Assembly (NCBI GenBank): GCA_009602735.1 | Contig: WELA01013488.1 | Span: 199,657 to 263,656, forward strand | Reading direction: 5' to 3' | DNA from: Mesotaenium endlicherianum | Taxonomy: Eukaryota > Streptophyta > Zygnematophyceae > Zygnematales > Mesotaeniaceae | DNA: 64,000 nucleotides | Shown: one piece after another, positions 36,025 through 47,899 of the stretch | How the letters are laid out: every line of letters begins with the position of its first letter | Numbering within the stretch: the stretch's first letter is position 1 | Translations under genes and position numbers: made by a program | Notes under the pieces: generated by a model | Told to the model about the DNA's origin: nothing | Seen by the model: the letters and a program-made list of their open reading frames with translations, nothing else | The model's database searches: none

Positions 36025-39000
36025 GGTATCCATGGCATGTGGTACATGAACGTATTCTCATCGTAGGGCGCAGTTTTATGACAGTGGTAGGCTGGATGCA
36101 TCTGCCAACGTATGTATTCTTATGTCAATTGCGTAGCACAACCCCATCCGATGCTGAAAGTCGCTGGACCAGTAAGTCCGGGGGTGTGAGTAGATAGGTA
36201 TGAGCTGGAAGGCAAACACACCGTCAGCTCCCAGCCTGAACGCGCTCGGGCTCCTTCTAGGATCACAAAAGCTCTGCCTGCTTCTGCGTCTGCATGTACG
36301 TATGCGTTGCATGCACACCACCTGCACGCCGGGAGCTGCTTCTCCCCGAAGCTGTGGAAGCAGGTGCTTGCGGGCCATCCACTGGCATGCGTGCACTGCC
36401 CGGCCGCCATGTGGCGCACTGCCACAGCATCTAGGTTCCTGACAATCCGGGCTCATTGTACAAGGTCAAAGGCTTGGGATATCAGTTATGTGTTTCAAGG
36501 CCTAGGAATTCAATTACAAGGCCAAAGGAGCTTGAAGAATTTGGTGTACGTTCTAAAGCGCAGGTTTGAGGGTGTGAGATCGAAAAGCAAGTGTTGGGTA
36601 TAAGGTCAAGTAGGGGGTGCAGAATATAAGGTCAAAACTGGGGGTGGAGGGATTAAGGTTTGTGAACCTGAATTAAGGGTATCGTGTGCAGGGTTCCGAC
36701 ACAAGGCTTGCCTTGAGGAAGAAAATAGCTGTCCCACCTGGCTGTGCGCGCAATGCAAAGATGCCCTCCTGACGCACGGGAGCGGGGAGCTGCGCGTGAT
36801 GATGTGGCAGGTCGGGCGACTGTCGGAGCTGGCAGGCCTGGACGACGACGCCGAGCGCAACTTCCGCGAGGGCGTGCAGATCAGCACGGGCCTGCACGTC
36901 CGCCACGTGGCGGCGTCCTTTCTCTCCTCGCTAGGTGCTTGCGCTGCCTCTCCCCCCCCCCNNNNNNNNNNNNNNNNNNNNNNNNNNNNNNNNNNNNNNN
37001 NNNNNNNNNNNNNNNNNNNNNNNNNNNNNNNNNNNNNNNNNNNNNNNNNNNNNNNNNNNNNNNNNNNNNNNNNNNNNNNNNNNNNNNNNNNNNNNNNNNN
37101 NNNNNNNNNNNNNNNNNNNNNNNNNNNNNNNNNNNNNNNNNNNNNNNNNNNNNNNNNNNNNNNNNNNNNNNNNNNNNNNNNNNNNNNNNNNNNNNNNNNN
37201 NNNNNNNCCCCCCCCCCCTCCTCCTCCTCCTCCTCCTCCTCCTCCTCCTCCTCCTGGCCCCTCCCTCATCTCAGCCCCGTTGCGCTTTGAGTTTTGTGGT
37301 GGAGTCCACCCAGCTCGCGCAGAGTGACATTCCTTGGAAACTATATCTCACATTCATGTGATGTGCAGCTGCAATAGTCCATCATCCTCACGTCGCAGCT
37401 CGTAGCTGCAACACAAACTTATGCATTGGGATTGCAAGCCACCCACTTAGGCCAGAGCGGCACGTGCGGGGGTCACCCGGAGCTCGAGCCCAAGGAGCCT
37501 CAGAAGCGTGGCCCGCCCGCAATCGACAGACCACAAGCCCTCGCGAGTGAGGACTTCTGTGGACAAGCGCCAAGTGTGCGTCCCTGGCAGGATTGAGGGC
37601 CTTGTGCAACGATGTTGCGGCAGGCGGCATGTGCTCAAGTATGCCTGCCTGCTTGCCTCTCAGCTCTGAAAGGAGGAGAGATTGTGACACCTGCTGCTGC
37701 CGGCACTGCCGTGCCCACTTCTGGCGTTGGCGTTGCACCGCAGGCGAGATTCAGCGCAAGCGGCAGCTGTGGTCCGGCGCACGCGAGAAGCTGCACGCCG
37801 CCCGGGACATGCTGGCTGATCTGCGGGGGGGGGGCTCCTCCTCCTTTTCCTCCTCTTCTAGTGCCTCCAGAGCGCCCCACTCCTCCTACTGCGTGCCCTG
37901 CATGAGCCTCTCGACAGCCACACTGGAGAGACGCTTGGGCGACTTGGAAAGGAGGAAGAGCACGGCCCCCTTGCAGAACGTGCCGTCCTCAAAGGAAGGC
38001 AACCGGCCAGATGTTGACAACAGAGGGGAGGAAGACTGTGAGGATTGGAGCAGGCGCCAGCTGGTGGCAGCGCTGGGGCACTACGAGGATGCGGAGGCTC
38101 TGCTGGCGCCACTTGTCCCCGGCCATGTGATCCTCCCGACGCCAGCGCTCCCGGTACTGCCCAGCCGGCGCTGGCTGGCGGGCAAGCTGGAGACTCTCTT
38201 CGGCGAGAAGCAGCTGCAAGAGGAGGAGGGCTGCGGCAAGGCATCAACGAGTGGCGGCTTGCATGAGAACCGCGCGGGCACTCGCAGGCAAGCAGAGGCG
38301 ACAGCGAGAGGGAGGCGAGGCGCCTCTGGAGGAGGGCAGCCAGGTGCTACGCCGGCAGCGGCGGCTGCCAAGAAGCATGCGCCACAGGCTGCCAGCACAG
38401 CAAGTAAGCGGGGCGGCGCTGCCCCAGCCTCCAGCGGGCGGGCGGCGGGTGGTGCAACGCAGGTGGCGCGGACGGCAGCAGTCACTCGGAGAAAGGTGCA
38501 GTTTGCTGAGGTGGCCGTTGTGGATCTGACGCAGAGCGCCAGCGAGGAGGCCTCGGGCTTGACTTCCTCCCCCGGCCTGCAGTCGTCAGAGGAGGGCGAG
38601 TCGGGACACACTTGTGACACATCTGACACAGCATGTTCCGCGCAGATAGCAGCAGCTGCAGCAGCAGCAGCTCCTCCTGGAAGGCCGAGCTTCAAGACCA
38701 GGCAAGCGAGCACGAGGGCATCCAGCACCCGCAGCAGCACCAGCACCAGCACTATTATCTACACCAGCACCAGCACCAGCAGCAACAGCAGCAGCCCCAC
38801 CACTAGCAGCAAGAGGCCTTCATCATCCTCTGTGCGCAGCTCCAGTGCAGCTGCTGGGGGTGGCGGCGGTGCTGCAGCCGTGCCGGCAGGACGTGGCAGC
38901 AGAAGCACGCGCTCGGGATTATTCGCCCAAGCCTCGACGAGGACGCCCCGGAGACGACCGACGAAAGCCCAGCAGCAGCAGCAGCAGGAGGAGGAGGAGG

Positions 39001-42000
39001 AGGAGGAGGAAGGACACGTGCCGCTTGTGCAGCCGAGCCACACGAAAGCAGCAGCAGCAGCAGCACGAAGCAAGCGGAGGCCATTGCTGGAGTCATCCAC
39101 CGCCCCCTCGGCTGGGGAGACGTCCGAGAGCCCTGCTTGGCGCATACAGAACACACTGGCCACACCTCTTGCTGCTGCGTGTCGGGCGGCGGGCAGCCCG
39201 CGGAAAGCGGCGGCTACCACGGGCCGGGGGAAGTTGCGGGCAACGCGCAGAAGGGTCGTCCTCTCTGACGACGATGACGACGACGAGGATGAGTGCAAAA
39301 TGCTGCCACGTGGTGCCGTGCCTGGCAGTGCGCACGCGGAGGCCCCTCCAGATGGCAGGAGGACGGAGCTGCGGAGAGGCACCAGGAGGGTGGATGGCGG
39401 ACGAGTGGAGTCCTTGCGAGCGGCGCCCGAGTCTTCAGAGGAGAAGGAGAGAAACAGGGAGGGGAAGAGGGAGAGGGAGAGGGAGGAGTCCCTGACCTTT
39501 GAGCAGCCCAGGCGTGCAGCGGCAGCTCCTAGGGCTCTCCTGCCCGGGGAGGGCTGCACGCCCGGTTTGCGAGAGCAGGACGCGAGCAGTTCAGCAGGCG
39601 GCTCTGGACCTTCTGGCATCGAGTGGCTGCTCCAGGAGGTGCATGGATACGCAGCTGGACAGGTGGCGGCGCCACGCGCGTGGTGGGCCCCTGCCAGGCA
39701 AGAGCTTGTGAAGATACTCACTCAGAAGGGTACTCTCCTCCCCCCTCTTGGTCTTCCCGCTCACCTCTTTATAACGACATTACTCAATACAAGCTGCTTC
39801 ACCCGGTAGTTCCTTTTCTCTAAACTGGTGTCTTGCAGCCTCCCATGTATAGTTCGGTGTTTTCTCTGTTGCCACTTGGCAGCAGCTCTGCCCCATTAAC
39901 TTGCGACGAGTGAAGTACCGGATGCAGCATGGGCCTGACCAAGAGAGCCTGCTGCGAGCACCCACATCTCGGCCTGCTGTTATATCGATTTCCATTCTGG
40001 GCCTGCCGTAGAGTTGTCCGGTATCGAAAGCCACAACCTCCAGATACCAGTGCATGTGCACACAGGCATGCTTGTCAGTGCGGGGAACACTTCTTTTTAC
40101 CGCTGTTTGCATGCTCAAACAGCGGAGCTAGCGCTCCAAAACCCAAGACCATACTCTAGAGACGACTTTCTGAGCCCTAGTCCGACTCCTGAAAACGCAT
40201 GCTTCGTCTCCTCGCCTGCTTCTGGCGTGCAGCAAAGTGCGGCTCTGCGCTGGGCCAGGCGGAGCACGCCCAGGCCCTGCTCTTCCAGGCTGCTGATCTG
40301 CTGCGCCAGCCATCTTGTCCCGCGAACGAGGCGGACGTGCCGCCCTACGTTGCGGGCAGCGCGCTTCTCCCGGGGGCTCTGCTCGGCTGCCACCTGGAAG
40401 CTGCTGCCGTCCTCCTGGTTGAGAGCCAGCTCCTGCTCGACACGCCAGGTGGCAAGACTCGCCCTCCCGGTGCAAGAACGGCTGATAGGCACAGCAGGAG
40501 AACGGCAGCTTTGGAGAAGCTGCACCGAGCATTCGGCCTCTGCTGCAACGCCCCCCTCCTCCTGAGCAAGGTACCAGACTGACTGCAAATGCGTGTGCAC
40601 GCGCACCCGCGCCCGTGTGCTCTCTTTCCTACGCCCCAACACTCGCGCCCCAGCGTGGGTTCCCGTTGGCGATGATGTGATTCAGCGTGCATGCGGCCCG
40701 TGGCTATTGCTTTGGCTCTGGCTCTGGCTCTCTGGTACCCGGCAGGGTGACGGCGGCCACCTCTTGACCCTCTTCCCCCCCCGGGGGAGGGGGGGGAAGT
40801 TCAGCCTGCACTCGGTCGTACAACCTGCTATGACACGTATGTTCTCACTGGGCTCCCAAAGCCAACAGGCCTCTCCTGCAGCTCTTGCGAGCGCACTGCT
40901 CTCCCAGGCCAGGGTTAGTCCCTGCGGCTCGCGCACTGACACGTGTCACGAGCGTGGCTTCTCCTGCACTCTACCAGGTGGCCGGCCTGCTGGCCATCCT
41001 GTACGCCCAGAGCTCCCTGGCGGGTGACAGCAGCGCTGCCCCGGAGGCGCTGAGAGATGCCCAGCTGGCGGCCTTCTTCCACCACGCATCTGTGGGCGCC
41101 ACCGGGCGGCAGCGACACCGCTCCCTCCTCCAGTCCAAGCTGCAGACTCAACGACAGCGCATCGCCAGCTGTCGTCAGGTAGGTCACGTTCCTTCACAAC
41201 CCCAATGAACCCCCCCCCCCCCTCCTCCCTCACCCTCCGCGCCCCTCCTGTATGAGTCCTCTTCCCCCTCCCGCAGCTGCTGTATGCCGCCTGCTGCTGC
41301 CACCTGCCCTTTACGTTCCAGCACCACTGCACAAGTCTTATTTCTCTTTCTCAGATTACAGAGTTCAAGTGAGCTGTCCCTAGGGTCCACAAATTGTAAA
41401 CCCAAGACCCCGAAGCCTACCACCTCCACTGCGCTTGGCAACCGAAGCGGGTTCGAGGGGACTGGCTGCCTGCTTCACCGGCTGCTCGTATGAGGCAGGG
41501 CATGATACTTAGATCAGTCACGGGTGAGCAGGCATCTGATAGATCAGTGATCAGTGCCACCTGGCTGCTGTTGTAGAAGACCTGCTGGGCCGGTGGCTTC
41601 TTCTGCCCTAGTGACAAGTATCGCAACGCCCATGCCTGTGCCTGCCTTCAAGCGAGCTCACGACTCCTGTGTTGTGTCAGCATCCGCTGCAATGCAGCCC
41701 GCGTGGCTGACTTTGCTGACACCACCACCCAGTGCGCCTCCCTGTGGCTGCACCTGGACAGGCAGAGGGAGGCGAGGAGGGGGAGGCGGCGGGCCGGCTG
41801 AGCGCCGAGTGTCTGCTGCGCATGAGGCAGCTCCTTCTGTAAGTATCCACAGACGGCCACGTTTCTTCCGTGGGCTTGTAGCTTCTGTGGGATCTAGCTC
41901 ACTTCTGTTGCCATGAAGTCCCCTGTTTGATAATTGAGTTGAGTGGAAAATTAGGGTATGACCAGTTTGATATGTATATGTTCTACTAGGCGGATGGTGC

Positions 42001-43617
42001 CTGACTCTCTTCCTTCTTAGCTTGGATACTGCCGTGCACCATGTTTCCTACTTGCAAACTATCAGATTGGTTGGCGTATTTCTGCAAGTTATTAGCCTAT
42101 TGCCTGTTCTTTTGTTGGGCGAACTTTTGGTTGATGCTAGGCACGCGTGCATGCGGCTGTTCCAAGATCCTGCTGTCCCCTCCGTTTGCTGCCAGCTGCT
42201 GGGGCCCGTGACCTTGCCCTTGTCATGCATGAGAAGCGCTCGCACGGGCCTTGCAATCGTGCAAGTTGTGAGGACACCTGGCACAGAGGGATAGAGGGAC
42301 ACAGAGAGAGAAAGAGAGGGAGAAAATTGACAGAGCAAGCAGGAGGCGCTCAAGGAGGAGAGCAGCCTCCTCAGTCGAATGCAGCACTGACGGGTGGTGC
42401 GTCCGAGGGGGCGGTTGGGCTGTGCAGCACACCCGCGTGCGACGTGGAGCGGGCGGCAGAAACCGCGCGGCAGTTCCAGAATGACGCGGTGGAGCGTCTC
42501 CCCTACGGCTGCGCGGTTTGCTGCGTCTCCGTTGCTCCCGCCCGTCTGTTCGCTGGCGGGCGCCTCCAGGCTGGCGCACACGTGGCGGTCAGAGAGGGCT
42601 CTCGCGGCTACCTGCTGCTGGTCTCCCGCCTGTGCCGAGGACGACCTCCTGTTGTGCTGCTCCTCCCGCAGGCCTCTTGCGGCGGCGGCCCAGCAGGTAT
42701 GTCCCCCAGGCTCAGAGGCACAGACGTGCCTGCGTTGAGATTTTACAGACCTGACGGTTGGCTTGCGTCACTTGATGCTTAGTCTGCAAGAACTGCGTGA
42801 GTGTTGGATGCTTGTTGCTTGTCTGCAAGGCTGGCTCATCTCTTGTGCGCCTCATTTTTCTTCCCTACTCTCAGGGGAACCAGGAGAAAAGGTGGAGTAG
42901 CTGAAATTGCTCTGGGAGGCCTCATGGTGTGTTAGAACTCACTCATTGCCTTCACGCACGCACGCGCATGCTATTGCTGTGTCAGCAGATGACGAGGACA
43001 CCTGGCACGATGCTGGCAGCGTCTGCAGCACGGGTATCAACGATGAGCACATGGAGGAGATTGGGGGGGCGGCCGGCAACAGAGGAGGCGGCGTGCCAAC
43101 TGGCAGCTCACAAGAGGACCCCATCCAGGGGCTGCTGGGCGCGTTTCAGAGAATTCTGGAGGAGAGCCGCGAGTCAACAAGTGGCGCGAGGCCGACGGAG
43201 ACCAGGGAGCAGAAGAGCGAGTGGTGGGAGTGGCGCATCTCCCTGGACCACCGCCTGGCCTCGCTCCTCGGGTGGGGCTTGCGCTTGCGCTTGGACGCTT
43301 GGACTTGGACTTGGCCTGCTGCTCTGCTGCTGCCCTGCTCTGCTCAGCTTCGGCTTGTCATCGGCACCCACTTCCCTCCAGCCTGGACCGTGCCGGGCCA
43401 GCTGTCTCAGCCTCGTAAGCCCCCGGTGATTGGCAGCTTGTGTGTATCAAGATGCTGTGCGGCCTCGTCCCACTCACTGCAGAAGTGGGCAGCTGGCTGC
43501 TGCTTACTCCCCTGCAGAATGTGCGCCTGCTTGCTCTGTACCTCCAACTCAAATGTGACTGTCTGGCTGAACAGCCTGGAAGCTCTTTTTGTGTCTCGTT
43601 CTCTCTTCGTGTATGTA

Positions 43618-43649
<32 letters not shown>

Positions 43650-44489
43650 CCCGCGCGTATGTGTCCGTGTGTGCGTGTGCATGTCTATCTTGTGCATCAG
43701 AGATGTGGAGAATTGCTGGCTGGGACACTGGAAGTGCCTGCTGCTTGGAGAGCCGCCCGCCAGCCATGCATGGGGGGACCAGGCGCAGCGCCTTGCTCGC
43801 GACATCTGGCCGCTGCAGAGGCCACCTAGCAAGAAGGGCGCAGGCAGCAGGCCTATAGCAGGGCCAGCTGGCAAGGACGACGGCGACTTCGCTGAGATGG
43901 CCACCTCAGCTGTGAAGGTGGAGCTCGTGCGCCTCCTGCTCCAGGGCTCTCGGGCACTGACAGATGGCGAGCTCAGAGCTGCGCTTGCAGAGCTCATGCG
44001 AGCTGGAAAGGGGAAGCAGGGCTTCTCCTTCCAATGCGATGCGGGCAGTCAACGGACTACCGCTAGGGCTGACGATGTCGACGGCGAAGATGACGACGAC
44101 GACCAGGTCCACTGTGCCAGCGCTGGAAGCTTGCCATGTGGCGCACAGGGGGGGACCACATTTAGGCTGACAGCAGCTTGCGTTGAGCACATCAGAGAAA
44201 CACATGTGGGCATTCTGAGAGAAGCAGACGTCTCTCGTGATGGAGTTTCAGAAGGGGAAGATCCACACATGACTGCTCAGGAAGAGGCTGAGGCATCCTC
44301 CACAGCCCACGGACCAGGTGGCGACAATCGGCAGAGCACCCTTGCGCGTGATGCTGACGCGTCTCAGCTGCTGCTGCCCACTCAAGCGGTGCAGCTGGTG
44401 CTGGACTCCCATGTGCAGGTAGGCACCACATACTGGCCATTTAGTGCGACCTCGGTGGCAATGCGGTTCAGGACTTGTCTGCACGGGAT

Positions 44490-44579
<90 letters not shown>

Positions 44580-46969
44580 TGTGTGCAACTCCGTCCCTGT
44601 CCTCGCCTTCAGCTCATGTGCGACGTCCATGCTCCTTGTCAACAGCTCACCTTGCCCTTACGCTTGCGCTCAAGTGCGTGCGCGGAAGCTCAAGTGCACG
44701 AGTGCAAGCGCCAGGGGCACGCCCGCATGCATGCAAGCAAGCCCTATGTAGTGTGCATGTACGNGTGGAAATGAGCGTGCATTTGTGGATACATCCATCC
44801 ATGCTGAAGAGGGGTGTTGTATGGTTGGTGGCGGCGGACACCGAAAGAAGCCTGTGGCGACACGCGCTGCTGCGGGCATTCTTGGCCGAGGTATTGGGTT
44901 GCTCATGTCATGTGGCAGGTTCCGATGGGGCAAGCTGGAACAGCTGGTCTTGACCACTTTCGAAGTAAAGGGTGGGAAAGGAGCCCTGTGCCCCTGATTG
45001 GCTCCCAAACGACTAAGTTTTAAATTGTTACAAGCGTGCCCGCCACCCGCACAGCGCTGTCGCACACCATGTCCAAGAAATAGTTCACCCTAAGTCGAAC
45101 CTCATCAATTCCTGGCCCTAGCCCCTTGCGGTTACTGAAGGCGTGCAGCGTGTGTCCCACCCAACTCTCGTACTCAAACAGCCTGGGTGCTCCTTCACGG
45201 GGTGGTTGCTTGCAGGTGCTGTCATGGGAGAGCCTGCCCGTGCTGCGCGCTCAGAGCGTGTACCGTATGCCCTCGCTAGCCTCCATCCACGCCCTCTTGC
45301 ACCAGCGCCGCCACCTGGCTCTCACCGGCGCGTCTGCTTCGGCTGCGGCAATGCTGCACCAAAGCCTTCCCAGCAGCAGGCCACAAGCAGCTGCAGCTGC
45401 AGGCGACGGTTCGAAGCGGGCCAAGAAGTGCGAGGAAGTGCCAGGCCGCCCGGCCGGTGGTGCCACCTCCCGAGGAGCTGAATTTGGAGCAGGCTCGTCA
45501 GGAGCGCGTGCCGGCAGCTCAGCTATGAAGTATGCAGGAGGAGCAGCAGCCCAGGAGGCGTGCGAGCAGGGCCAGGAGCGCGCCAGAGAAGAGGGTGGGG
45601 TGCCGCCCGTGGTAGACCCCCAGGATGCCTTCTATCTGCTGAACCCGAGCGGCGACCTGGCGCCCACCCAGGCTGCATTTGAAGCTCTATTCCGCTTGCA
45701 GCCCGGCTGGCAGGTAAACAGCGCCGCCTCGTCCACCTCAGCTTGTCTGCTCTTGTCTTTGAAGCCAGAATCCTGCAATCACTCTCAGGCTGTGTGTGTT
45801 CTGAACTGAAGCGGGGAACGTGTCCAAGGGCCAGTGGCTGAGTTTCTGGCGCGTGCTGCTCTGCAAAGCACAACGTGCAAGACTCCATCTGGCAAGGGAG
45901 CTGGGCTGGGGTGTATTGAAGAGCTAGAAGTAAGCTAGTGCTGCAGCTGCTGCTGCCTCTGGCTCTGGTTCCACTACTGCTGCTGCTGCTGTAGCTGCTG
46001 CTGCTGCTCTTGTTGCTGCCGATGGTGCTGCTGCTGCTGGTGCTGCTGCTGCTGGTGCTTCAGAATCTGCTGATGGGCGTGATGGCATTCATTTGGTCTT
46101 CTGCTGCTCCGCAGGGAAAAGTTGGCGAAGTGCCCCCCAGAGAGATGTGTCTGGAGGCTCTTGAGAACCACGAGCTGTTCGTCTACTGCGGCCATGGCAG
46201 CGGTGTGTGCGCCCAGTACTCCCTCTCATCCGCCTGGTCTTAGACGTTCTTAGCATCTGCTTCTCTTTTTAGCCAGCTGACTTGTGGGGGAAGGCAACAA
46301 TAGTCTTTCATAATCATTCTGACAAATTGCTGTTTCTCATCCGGCCTGCCTGCTACATCAGGCGAGCAGTATCTGCCAGCGAGGAGCATGCGCCACCTGT
46401 CGTCGTGCGCCGCCTCTCTGTTGATGGGTTGCAGCAGCGGCAAGCTCTCGCTCAAGGGTGACTATGAAGCGCGGGGCGTGCCCCTCTCATACCTCATGGC
46501 AGGCTGCCCCACTGCAGTAACAAACCTTTGGGATGTTACGGACGGAGACATAGATCGTTTCAGCCGCAGCGTGCTGGATCTCTGGATAGCACCGCCTTCG
46601 CTCAGAACTGTTCTTTCCCTGTCTGCAACTGCAACAGGCCTTGAGCAGCCTGCGAGAGGGAACGGGGGGGGACGTGCCTGCTCGCAAGTGGCCAATGAGC
46701 AGTCCAGCTCTTGTGGGCCAAGCAAGAGCATCCAGAAAGGAAGCAGAAGCTTACAGAGAGAAAGCGGTTGCTGTGTGGACGGCGACAGGAAACGAGTAGG
46801 AGGCGTCCATGTGTGCGCAACAGCCAAGGATGTAGATGGCGTCACGAGTGAAGCTTGCATTAGCTGCACCGTGATTGAAGCGCGCCGTTCTTGCAAATTG
46901 TCCCACCTCATAGGTGCATCTCCAGTGTGCTACGGAGTTCCTACACTTATAGTAGATAAGTCGAGATGA
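25357..46969 (+). CDS. Separase (ESP1/ESP-type cysteine protease), full gene
   Basis: Separase cleaves cohesin to release sister chromatids. Exons I can place: 25357-26087, 26513-26690, 27058-27147, ~27813-27930, 28565-29109, ~29630-29793, 30249-30373, 30714-30989, 31313-31453, ~31764-31984, ~32465-32596, 33313-33537, ~33983-34480, 34915-34994, ~35133-35190, 35235-35658, 36692-36934, 37744-39729, ~40233-40570, 40978-41178, 41681-41838, ~42345-42696, ~42990-43271, 43701-44418, 45216-45713, 46115-46202, 46372-46969. Some small exons are probably missing (for example near 28330). Summed, this is about 3,000 residues, longer than the roughly 2,200 of Arabidopsis. The N-terminus is helical-repeat-like; [13 protein letters not shown] (35.6 kb) and [17 protein letters not shown] (42.6 kb) match plant family wording; the catalytic domain is at the end. 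The start ATG at 25357 opens a 244-codon exon. Confidence 0.9.
26326..26552 (+). repeat. Threefold tandem repeat of intron end plus exon start in separase
   Basis: Three units of about 76 bases begin at 26326, 26402 and 26479. Each has GTTTAA or GTTAAA, a GCTTGCGTGGTGCTTTGT-like stretch and then a copy of the start of exon 2 (coding [10 protein letters not shown] in the real exon). Only the last unit holds the acceptor AG at 26511-26512 that joins in phase with exon 1. The two upstream copies look like decayed exon starts. Confidence 0.8.
26868..27057. repeat. GT-rich microsatellite ending at an exon acceptor
   Basis: Long GT-dominated tract filling the intron upstream of the 27058 exon and running directly into its acceptor (TGTGTGCAG). 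Confidence 0.9.
29105..29235 (+). repeat. Minisatellite of donor-like units after a separase exon
   Basis: The exon end at 29109 (CTCTCAG, then GTACAT) is followed by imperfect repeats of about 12-20 bases containing CTCAGGTGCA or a variant, at least five times to 29235, interspersed with a CA run. Each unit resembles a splice donor. Confidence 0.75.
29366..29407. repeat. (CTC)n(CTG)n trinucleotide tract
   Basis: CTC repeats followed by CTG repeats, in what I take to be a separase intron. A GT-rich stretch follows near 29500-29580. Confidence 0.85.
31379..31414 (+). repeat. Coding (CAG)12, polyglutamine in separase
   Basis: Twelve CAG codons inside the exon 31313-31453 would encode twelve glutamines after the segment [11 protein letters not shown]. 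The surrounding frame is open and bounded by good splice sites, so the tract is probably translated. Confidence 0.8.
32228..32292. repeat. Compound (CT)n(GT)n microsatellite
   Basis: CT repeats passing directly into GT repeats, in a separase intron. Confidence 0.95.
32597..32698. repeat. (CT)n microsatellite starting at a splice donor
   Basis: The exon ends at 32596 (ACCGAG) and the intron begins GTCTCTCT, so the microsatellite includes the donor GT. A single N at 32656 marks an unresolved length. Confidence 0.9.
33992..34020 (+). repeat. Coding (CTG)n, polyleucine in separase
   Basis: CTG codons near the start of the exon ending at 34480 would read as about ten leucines before [16 protein letters not shown]. 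The acceptor of this exon is not certain, so the tract may be partly intronic. Confidence 0.55.
35994..36020. repeat. (GT)n microsatellite
   Basis: GT run in the large separase intron after the 35235-35658 exon. Confidence 0.9.
36470..36660. repeat. Degenerate AAGGTCAAA-type repeat
   Basis: About six imperfect copies of a unit containing AAGGTCAA or AAGGCCAA lie in the separase intron just before the 36692 exon. Confidence 0.5.
36951..37254. repeat. C-run and (CTC)n tract with a 246-base assembly gap
   Basis: A C run precedes N bases 36962-37207, followed by another C run and about 15 CTC units. It begins shortly after the donor at 36935, so it lies at the start of a separase intron. An exon could be hidden inside the gap. 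Confidence 0.9.
37744..39729 (+). CDS. Separase giant linker exon (about 660 residues, low complexity)
   Basis: Part of the separase gene above. One open exon of 1986 bases with acceptor AG at 37742-37743 and donor GT at 39730-39731. Only the edges look ordered ([16 protein letters not shown] and WDD-free helical segments at the start; [16 protein letters not shown] and [14 protein letters not shown] at the end). Between them are Ser-, Ala-, Thr- and Gln-rich runs, an acid stretch ([10 protein letters not shown]), Glu runs, and several basic patches such as [11 protein letters not shown] and RSKRRP. This suits a disordered, nuclear, phosphorylated linker between the helical N-terminal region and the protease part; the equivalent region of other separases is also disordered and variable. 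Conservation of length cannot be judged here. Confidence 0.75.
43701..46969 (+). CDS. Separase C-terminal protease domain exons
   Basis: Part of the separase gene above; exons 43701-44418, 45216-45713, 46115-46202 and 46372-46969. Order of motifs: [26 protein letters not shown] joined to [20 protein letters not shown] (the separase death-domain-like to caspase-like transition); [40 protein letters not shown]; then the catalytic His in FVYCGHGSG (CAT at 46193-46195) and the catalytic Cys in [12 protein letters not shown] (TGC at 46430-46432), followed by [20 protein letters not shown] and [13 protein letters not shown]. The exon junction at 46202/46372 splits the second Gly codon after the His motif and joins in phase. 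The last residues [14 protein letters not shown] match the conserved plant separase end. Both catalytic residues are present, so the enzyme looks intact. About 110 residues of unconserved sequence separate the last two motifs. Confidence 0.93.
44491..44578. repeat. Compound (CT)n(GT)n microsatellite
   Basis: CT repeats followed by GT repeats in the separase intron 44419-45215. Same compound order as the tract at 32228. Confidence 0.95.
45932..46070. repeat. (CTG)n-rich tract in a separase intron
   Basis: Interrupted CTG repeats fill the intron upstream of the histidine-bearing exon at 46115. The frame is not needed for any exon. Confidence 0.85.
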
Positions 46970-47899
46970 TCGACTACATCTGGCCGTCATTGAACGCAGT
47001 TAATGTTGGTACGGAATGAAGGCAAGAAGCTTCACCTATAGCAATGGAGACGCACTGGAAGTACACGTTGAAGAAGATGACTCCAACATCAATGGCGTTG
47101 ATTGCACTAAGCTGCAGCCCGCATACATGGGTCAGTAATTTAGTGGGGTCTCCCTTGAATATGTAAGTAGCTCATTAATCACATGCACTTCTTTAAATTG
47201 TTCCTTTAGTAGGGTTGCGGCTCCTCCCTTTTTCTTAATTATGTGACCCGTCATCTCAAACAAAGGAGTATTGAAACTACCTCTTGGTCCCTGGGCCGCA
47301 ATGATGTAAAGGCTAAGAAGTGAAAGTCCTTATTCCGCACTGCCCAAACAACGTACTGAGAGACAAACCTAGGAGAATGGTAGTCAAGTTGTTGATCAAG
47401 CCATGCAACATCCAACCTAGTCAAGTGCATCTGCTACACTAGAGGAATTCATTTTTAGCTGGTGTGACGCTCATTTATGCCTGCTGGCTCGCACATCTTG
47501 GTCCGTTCTCTCATGTCCGTCCATATTATGTGTGCTTCTCTTTGTCAATGACAACTACGCAATAGAGCGTGCTTTCTGTTCACTTTCTTGGAAATTGTAG
47601 ATTTGACAATTTGTGTTTAAATTGCCTGATTTCAAAAGAAAGAAGGTAATGTATGCAAGAATAGTAGGAGTATTTGTATGCTTCAATTGCGCTGTTCTTG
47701 TCTAGTCCTTTCCTACATGCTGCTTCGCTTATCTGTACTACTAAAAACAATACAAAAAGGTCAAGACAATAATATTCCAACTCCTAAACAACACTTATGG
47801 ATTGGCAATTGCACTCTTGCTGTGTTGAGGTTCTCTGTCGAATTGCCGCCGTTGGTTACTGCCTATGGACATAACATATTGCAACACTAACAACAGCAA
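46970..47899. other. Downstream region of separase; transition to AT-rich repeats
   Basis: No gene recognised. Begins with the separase 3' UTR. Composition becomes AT-rich and microsatellites of the CT/CTG type disappear. The short frame at 47580-47780 has no family features. Confidence 0.45.

Noticed and set aside
38081-39721. Long minus-strand frames opposite the separase linker exon
   Set aside because: GC-rich low-complexity codons leave several frames open; the plus frame has the splice sites and fits the gene.
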